A stretch of DNA of 64,000 nucleotides from Homarus americanus (taxonomy: Eukaryota; Arthropoda; Malacostraca; Decapoda; Nephropidae). Shown here one piece after another: positions 57,777 to 64,000 of this stretch. A program made the translations under genes and the position numbers. Each line of letters begins with the position of its first letter. Position 1 is the stretch's first letter. A model generated the notes under the pieces. That model was not told where the DNA came from. It worked only from the letters and a program-made list of their open reading frames with translations, and made no database searches. Location of the stretch: assembly GCF_018991925.1 (NCBI RefSeq), contig NW_024744462.1, positions 40,001 to 104,000 of the forward strand, in the 5' to 3' direction.

Positions 57777-59370
57777 TTGTGTGTGGGGGGGAGGGAGGTG
57801 CTATCAATTAAACACATTAATATAATCATATGCCAAAAATGGAACTCAGTGACACTTAAAAAAAAAATCACCACTAATTTTGTGTTTCAATTCTGTGTAT
57901 TATTTGGTGTTGCAATATAAGAAACACACATCGACCAGTGTTGCCAAGTGTGTTGCGCCGACCTAACACGAACACCTTCCCAACACAGAGTACCCAGTAG
58001 CCCAGTGTTGCAATGTTACAGTGAAACTTAACAACAGGTATACATTGTGTGCTGGTACTAGCCCCCCACCCACCCATTACAATAAAACTTAACAAAAGAT
58101 GTACTGCTCACGACGGCAGGACTAGAACCCGTCTTGAGTCATTATATATAAACTCGTCTTTCGCCACAACAAAGGTTAACAATAGCTCTTTTATTTACTG
58201 GGTCTACACACTCGTACATTACCACGACAAAGCCCCAGAACCTTTCCACTACCCCCAGTGACATTGACAAATAAACAGATGCCCTCTACCCTACCAGACG
58301 CCCCCACCTCAAAACTAGCACACCTGTTTCGCGGGCGGACAGAGGGACTGACTGACAGACTTACATATTGATCGACTCGTGGGGAATGGTGATATATCAA
58401 CCTCATAATTCCCGCTCCAGACGGCAGCCACAACAACCTAGTCGACTATTGACCCCAGAGCTCCTGTGTGTGTGTCCCCCAGCTCTGGGTTTGGTAGCTC
58501 TGTCCGCCCGCCTCATTGCTATCGTCCAATGCCGGGAACGCCATCTATTGACCTGACAATTTGTTATCCTAGCCTTACCAGGTGTTTATTATACCATGTA
58601 AGAGGTTCCTTGCTTCTATTGACAGTAAAATGATACGTTGGGTTGGTATAAACAGGTGTGTGTGTGTGTGCTGTTGTCACCTGGTGGGGAGGTATAGGTC
58701 AGGTGTGTCTGGGGGTATAATACTGTAGTTAGTGGACCTTGCCAGACATACGTATTGTGGTTATATTTTACTTATTTCAGTACATGTCATTGATCCTTGT
58801 GTCACGGTGATAGGATCTTTTGGTACCTTTACTACCACAGGTGATGAGAAGGGGGGAGGGTGGGGAATATTACCTGTATTGTGATATTGTTCCGTGTATT
58901 AGGTTTTGAAGAGTTGAGGACTAATATATTCAAAGGGAGTATATCATTGGATTCAACATAACATTTGTACAGAAGATCTTGTTTAGATAGAATACAACCC
59001 GGGGATATCACATAGAAATAAGTATATTGTGTATTTATAGATGGGAAGAATAGGTATCTTTATTAAAAAAAAAAAACTATACTCATCATTACACACCAGA
59101 AATGATAGAAATATATCCTACATTTAATATACTTAGAGACGACCACCACAGCTTATAAGATCACTGTGAAGGGAATTTAATTTTACATTGAATAAAATAT
59201 AATTCACTGGATGTCTATTGATATATATGTAATGCGTAAGTTAAACCATTCAGATCACTGGTAGATATATGACTTAAAATATTTATTAGAGTAGCACCAA
59301 ATTCGATGCTTTTAATCTTTCAAATTGAGTTAGAAATGAAGAGTTTTGTGGAATAGTCAACGTGGTAGGA
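57430..59370. other. Ordinary DNA with a short (TTTA)n
   Basis: (TTTA)n lies at about 57736-57777. The remainder is non-repetitive with no recognised gene. A GGTTCTAGTCC string on the minus strand near 58121-58131 has no supporting A box. Confidence 0.5.
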
Positions 59371-59375
59371 TCGTC

Positions 59376-60096
59376 ATGTCGTCACATGGATTGATAGAGA
59401 TGGATTGATGTCGTCACTAGAGATGGATTGATGTCGTCACTAGAGATGGATTGATGTCGTCACTAGAGATGGATTGGATGTCGTCACTAGAGATGGATTG
59501 ATGTCGTCACTAGAGATGGATTGATGTCGTCACTAGAGATGGATTGATGTCGTCACTAGAGATGGATTGATGTCGTCACTAAAGATGGATTGATGTCGTC
59601 ACTTAATAGATGGATTGATGTCGTCACTAGAGATGGATTGATGTCGTCACTTATTAAAAATGGATTGATGTAGATATGGATTGATGTCGTCACTAGAGAT
59701 GGATTGATGTCGTCACGTCACTTATCGTCAAAAGATGGATTGATGTCGTCACTAGAGAGATTGATGGATTGATGTCGTCACTTATTAAAAGTGGATTGAT
59801 GTCACGAGAGATGGATTGACGTCGTCACTAAAGATGGATTGATGTCGTCACTAGAGATGGATTGATGTTATTAAATATAGATTGATGTCATCACTAGAGA
59901 TAGATTGATGTCGTCACTAGAGATAGATTGATGTCAATAAATATAGATTGATGTCATCACTAGAGATAGATTGATGTCGTCACTAAATATAAATTGATGT
60001 CGTCACTAGAGATAGATTGATGTCATTAATATAGATTGATGTTATCACTAGAGATAGATTGATGTCATCACTAAATATAGATTGATGTCGTCATTT
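59376..60096 (+). repeat. 23-bp minisatellite (AGATGGATTGATGTCGTCACTAG), about 31 units
   Basis: The left half is uniform with GATGGATTG. From about 59865 the units carry TAGATTG and alternate with TCATTAAATA or TCATCACTAG forms, giving a loose two-unit higher-order pattern. Odd-length units occur at 59600-59790. Confidence 0.96.
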
Positions 60097-60099
60097 ATG

Positions 60100-60883
60100 T
60101 AAACCTTCCAAGTAAACTCTCCAATAACTCAGGTAATTGTGAGTTAATATTTATCCCCAAGTAATTGTTATCGAGTCGTAAAATGACACATTTATCGGGT
60201 CACAATAGTTAAGGATTAATATCTTCATCGGGAGGGTTAAAACTGGCATTATCCAAATCCATTATTTTGATCGTTTAGAATCCATTTTATATTATAACCC
60301 GGGGAAGATATTTTTTTCAGTGTATCATGTAACTCATATCTTCAGTCCCTGGATGATAATAGATTCATATTCTCATTACAGTATGATATTAATTTTAAAT
60401 ATATATTGTTTGGGTGTTTAGTCGTGTATATCATGACATTTAGACCGGCAGGATACATGTATTTTGGAGTAAATGAAGTTAATGCAGCAGGATTTTCCCC
60501 CCTTTTGGTTTTCACTCCCGGCACCAACACATAGAACAGGTAAGAATGTGGGGGGCATACCTGAGAGTGGTGATAATTAGGAGGATCACACTATATTCCT
60601 ACACCAATATTCTAGGAATCTTTTGTCGTTGTTTCTATTGCAGTAAGCTTGATATATTACTGTATAAGGTGATATAAGGGCGGGATTAGCTCACAACGAC
60701 ACGGAGGCTTTGCTATTAGGTGTAAAGTTGTTTGTTTGTTTGTTTTTGTCCGTGATGTAATTTAATGTTTGTTTTTGTAATGTGATGTAGAAAGATACTG
60801 AATGGTAATGGTTACGTTGAGATGTAAGTTGAATTAGAATATTTACTTAGATGAAGGAAATGTTATGTATATTCTTTTGTTTC

Positions 60884-60920
<37 letters not shown>

Positions 60921-61320
60921 TTATTTATTTATTTATATATTTATTTTTTTTCTCTTTCAATACACGAGTTGTTTTTTAATCTTCACGTACTCAAGGGACT
61001 AAATCATTGTACTCAAGGGGACCAGATTATCGTACTCAAGAAGGTATTATATTGAGGAAAAATTTTAACGTCACAATGCTTCAGCCACACACCTGCCTAA
61101 CACATCACACTAATTACCTGCCACCGACACACCTGTCCTCAACAACACCTGTGCTTCTGACAAGTGTTTCCCGTCTTTTGTGCTATTGTGGATAACTGAT
61201 TGCAGATATAACACACTTGGCAGACCTAACACTCATGGCAGACCTAACACAGGCTTCATGGCAGACATATGTAGGGGCCTATTTATATATAATTTATTTT
61301 CGGGCCAAGATAAGTGTATA
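60100..61320. other. AT-rich ordinary DNA, no gene recognised
   Basis: (TTA)n lies at about 60887-60920, and a GGCAGACCTAACAC short repeat of about three units at 61210-61268. No coding evidence. Confidence 0.5.
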
Positions 61321-61325
61321 TTATT

Positions 61326-61349
61326 AGGTTAGGTTAGGTTAGGTTAGTT
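61326..61349 (+). repeat. (TTAGG)4 telomere-motif block
   Basis: GGTTAGGTTAGGTTAGGTTAG in ordinary DNA. Confidence 0.85.
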
Positions 61350-61423
61350 TCGTATCTTGTGAGTCTATTGGGGGATTTCTGTACTGCAGTGAGTAATGGT
61401 GAAGAGCTGAGGTGTTTAACCCT

Positions 61424-61657
61424 TCCCTCACTCACTCACTCACTCACTCACTCACTCTCACTCACTCACTCACTCACTCACTCACTCACTCTCACTCACT
61501 CACTCACTCACTCACTCACTCACTCACTCTCACTCACTCACTCACTCACTCACTCACTCTCTCACACTCACTCACTCACTCACTCACTCACTCTCACTCA
61601 CTCACTCACTCACTCACTCACTCACTCACTCACTCACTCACTCACTCACTCACACAC
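61424..61657 (+). repeat. (ACTC)n microsatellite
   Basis: About 57 tetranucleotide units with regularly placed two-base slips (CTCTCA) about every 40-70 bases. Confidence 0.97.
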
Positions 61658-61832
61658 TTCCCTGAGACACCTGTCTCCTCGGGCTAAGTAAAGAGTTATA
61701 ATCCACACACTCCATTAATTATAACACCTGTCTCACTACTACACAACTAACTAATATCACCTGGTCACCTGATAATCCTTCTCTCCTGTAAACAATTAGT
61801 GTGGCAGCCTTCGTGTGTTATATCCTATCCTA

Positions 61833-61870
61833 AACTTAACCTAACCTAAACCTAACCTAACCTAACCTAC
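61833..61870 (+). repeat. CCTAA block
   Basis: Six CCTAA units with one CCTAAA, in the opposite orientation to the block at 61326. Confidence 0.88.
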
Positions 61871-61895
61871 AAGTGTTACTGGAGATAGTTTACAA

Positions 61896-61942
61896 AATCG
61901 TCAAAATCGTCAAAATCGTCAAAATCGTCAAAATCGTAAAAA
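61896..61942 (+). repeat. (AAAATCGTC)n
   Basis: Five 9-base units. Confidence 0.95.
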
Positions 61943-62598
61943 AACACACACAAAAATACACCTTTGCCTCCAGTTAGTACATAAAAAAAATCTTACCTGT
62001 TTCTAAGGGACTTTCGAGGTGTAAGGTAAGGTAACTGAACACTCTATCGGAGGCAATTGGGGGTAAACTATTAACATCCATCCACTGGTTTAGGTATTAT
62101 ATACAGTATACTAACACCGACAGATATATACTAATGTGATATATATACTGTACCACCAGCGGGTCACAGATCTTGGTATATCTTATCATAATATATATCC
62201 TCAGAGTGGAAAGTGGAATTGAGTAAAATTTCACTTGTCGACTTTCATCCCTTTTCCTCTCTTTCTCTTTTTCTCTGTCTCTTGGCTCTAGTTTCTCCTC
62301 CCATCTTCTCTTTCCCCACTTCTCTCCTCCTCCTCCTCCTCCCTCCATCAGTGAGAGACGGCGCCACAATGTATCCATCATAAAGTTCTAATGGCATGAC
62401 GAGTCCTAGCCATGAGATGCCTAGTAATCTCTGGAGGGAGGAGGACGGAAAGGGAGAGGAAGAGTGGGGAGGGAGGGGAGGGAGGAGGGAGGAAGATGGG
62501 AGGGAAGGAGAGTGATATAGAGAAGTGGTAAAATATGGGGAGGGAGGGAGGGTGGAATGGAGGGAGAGAGCATGGAGGGAGGAGGATGAGAGAGGGAG

Positions 62599-62601
<3 letters not shown>

Positions 62602-62671
<70 letters not shown>
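62602..62671 (+). repeat. (GA)n microsatellite
   Basis: About 70 bases, preceded by a purine-rich tract (62430-62600) with GGGAGGGAGGA units. Confidence 0.97.
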
Positions 62672-62673
<2 letters not shown>

Positions 62674-62849
62674 CCTCCAACTTAAGTCGTTTAGATTAAG
62701 AATTTTTATAACTCCTCCTGCGACTTCTCACGGAGGCGGCAGCTCATTTGCAGATAACACACTCTTAACATAACCCCTGGCAGCCAACACACTTAGAAAG
62801 ACACACACTTACCACAACCCCGGCAGCTAACACACTCACTCATCTCATA

Positions 62850-63054
62850 GAAGAATGTCTCAGCGTCAGCAAAACAACAGGAGAAGGAGAAGAATGTTTA
62901 TCTCAGCGTCTTGATAAGGAGAAGATTGTCTCAGCATCACCAGAAGAAGAGTGTCTCAGCATCATCAGAAGAAGATTGTCTCAGCATCATCAGAAGAAGA
63001 TTGTCTCAGCACCACAAGAAGAAGAAGAAGAAGAAGAAGAAGAAGAAGAAGAAT
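62850..63054 (+). repeat. ~26-bp minisatellite (AGAAGATTGTCTCAGCATCATC) then (AAG)n
   Basis: About six units of AAGATTGTCTCAGCATCATCAG with older variants at the left. It ends in (AGA)n at about 63017-63052. Confidence 0.93.
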
Positions 63055-63145
63055 GTCACAACTTGGAGTCAGTGAAGCGTACAGAAAAATTAACGTGTAG
63101 GTGTTCACGTCTTGCTTGTTGGATCACACTTAACTTTTTTTTACT

Positions 63146-63148
<3 letters not shown>

Positions 63149-63214
<66 letters not shown>
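63149..63214 (+). repeat. (GA)n microsatellite
   Basis: About 66 bases. Confidence 0.97.
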
Positions 63215-63218
<4 letters not shown>

Positions 63219-63489
63219 CTAGTATGAAAGGGGCCCCATCAAGACTATAGGGGTCATAGTCACTTAGGTTCATTAAGGCTATAGGAGCTATTGGAGAACT
63301 ATAGGACCCATTATGACTTAAGAGGCTCAGTCCAATTTGTTAGGAGGAGTAAATGACCTATTATGACCTTAAAGAAACACGGCGGGATTAAGTGAACAGC
63401 AAACGTCATCAATACTCTCCTACACGCTTGACATTTTAAGTGAAGAATCTGGAATAATTAAGTATTTCTAACGCTTTCAGACAGTACTC

Positions 63490-63735
63490 ACTTCCTCCCT
63501 CTCCCTTTCTCTCCTCTCTCTCCCTTCCTTTCTCCCCCCCCCTCCCTTCTTTTATCGCTTCTTCCCTCCATTTCTGCCTCCCTTACTCTGTCCCTATACC
63601 TCCTCCCTCCTTCCATCGTTTCACCCTTCCTCTCTCCCTACCTCCTCCTTTCCCATATTTTTATCCCTCCCTCTCACATCCCTTACACCTCCTCTTGTGA
63701 TTCCCACCGTCCGTCCGTCTCCCTTCTCCTCCCCA
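63490..63735 (+). repeat. C/T-rich low-complexity tract
   Basis: CTCCCTCC-type sequence; no gene. Confidence 0.85.
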
Positions 63736-63867
63736 CTCACTGACCTATGACCCGTATTCTCAAAGGTTATTACGTTTATTTATCTTTTAACTGAATATGT
63801 GTTAATGTATCTGACTTATTCATTTAATCTATGACAAAAGCGGATCACAATGCCTTCAGTATTGTGC

Positions 63868-64000
63868 TCAGACTGTACTATGACTGTAGACTGTACTATG
63901 ACTGTAGACTGTACTATGACTGTAGACTGTACTATGACTGTAGACTGTACTATGACTGTAGACTGTACTATGACTGGAGACTGTACTATGACTGTAGACT
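63868..64000 (+). repeat. 18-bp minisatellite (ACTGTACTATGACTGTAG), runs off window
   Basis: About seven near-perfect units up to the last base. One has GGAG in place of GTAG (about 63977). The true length is unknown. Confidence 0.96.

Noticed and set aside
58083..58135. tRNA-like B box (GGTTCTAGTCC on the minus strand)
   Set aside because: No A box at suitable distance and no cloverleaf pairing. Likely chance.
59376..60096. CRISPR-like array of 23-bp units
   Set aside because: No spacers; tandem head-to-tail units.

Overview
This is eukaryotic nuclear DNA and contains no sign of bacterial gene organisation. The best fit is an arthropod, most probably a decapod crustacean. Four things support this: extreme density of simple repeats; several blocks of the arthropod telomere motif TTAGG/CCTAA; a non-LTR retrotransposon 3' end (RNase H, CCHC finger and a distinctive 3' UTR) of a type I associate with decapod genomes; and an intron-split homeobox gene of the TLX/C15 (clawless) family. 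The order-level call rests on recall, not on a search. No rRNA, CRISPR, operon or prokaryotic signal was seen.

Two protein-coding items can be supported. (1) On the plus strand, about 1.5-2.74 kb holds the C-terminal part of a LINE ORF2 with its 3' UTR and an AAAATC-repeat tail. The element is 5'-truncated against pyrimidine-rich DNA. (2) On the minus strand, two exons (47842-47936 and 44633-44766) with canonical splice sites encode 31 and 44 codons. Together they give the IGHPYQSRTPP leader and homeodomain positions 1-56, plus most of codon 57, of a TLX1/TLX3/Drosophila C15 orthologue. The first coding exon(s) and the C-terminal exon(s) were not found. The gene probably runs beyond the window, or its other exons are too weakly conserved to see by eye.

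Almost everything else is tandem-repeat DNA of all ages. Layout: 0-1.5 kb pyrimidine-rich with a diverged ~155-bp repeat; 1.5-2.74 kb LINE; 3.2-3.3 kb tRNA-like remnant; 4.4-5.0 kb diverged AGGTCA array; 5.2-5.5 kb (TG)n(CG)n; 5.72-7.80 kb 24-bp minisatellite (about 86 units); 8-15 kb microsatellites, G-rich arrays and a diverged CAATTA array; 15-18.3 kb a run of adjacent minisatellites including interstitial telomeric repeat; 18.4-31.3 kb long C/T-rich tracts, trinucleotide repeats and minisatellites; 31-43 kb AT-rich sequence with SSRs; 43-48 kb the homeobox exons, an E2F-like motif array and a 395-bp perfect TG tract inside the intron; 50.2-51.8 kb a 20-bp G-rich minisatellite; 52.6 kb a second LINE 3'-end relic in opposite orientation; 55.6-56.0 kb and 59.4-60.1 kb further minisatellites; 61-64 kb SSRs and a tandem array that runs off the window.

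Many long open frames here, up to 561 codons, come from short repeats that lack stop codons and are not genes. The most interesting biology is a developmental homeobox gene whose introns and flanks are built of satellite DNA, and several old arrays whose repeated core coincides with a transcription-factor site (E2F-like TTTCCCGCC, nuclear-receptor AGGTCA, homeodomain CAATTA). I found no self-contained novel multi-gene system.
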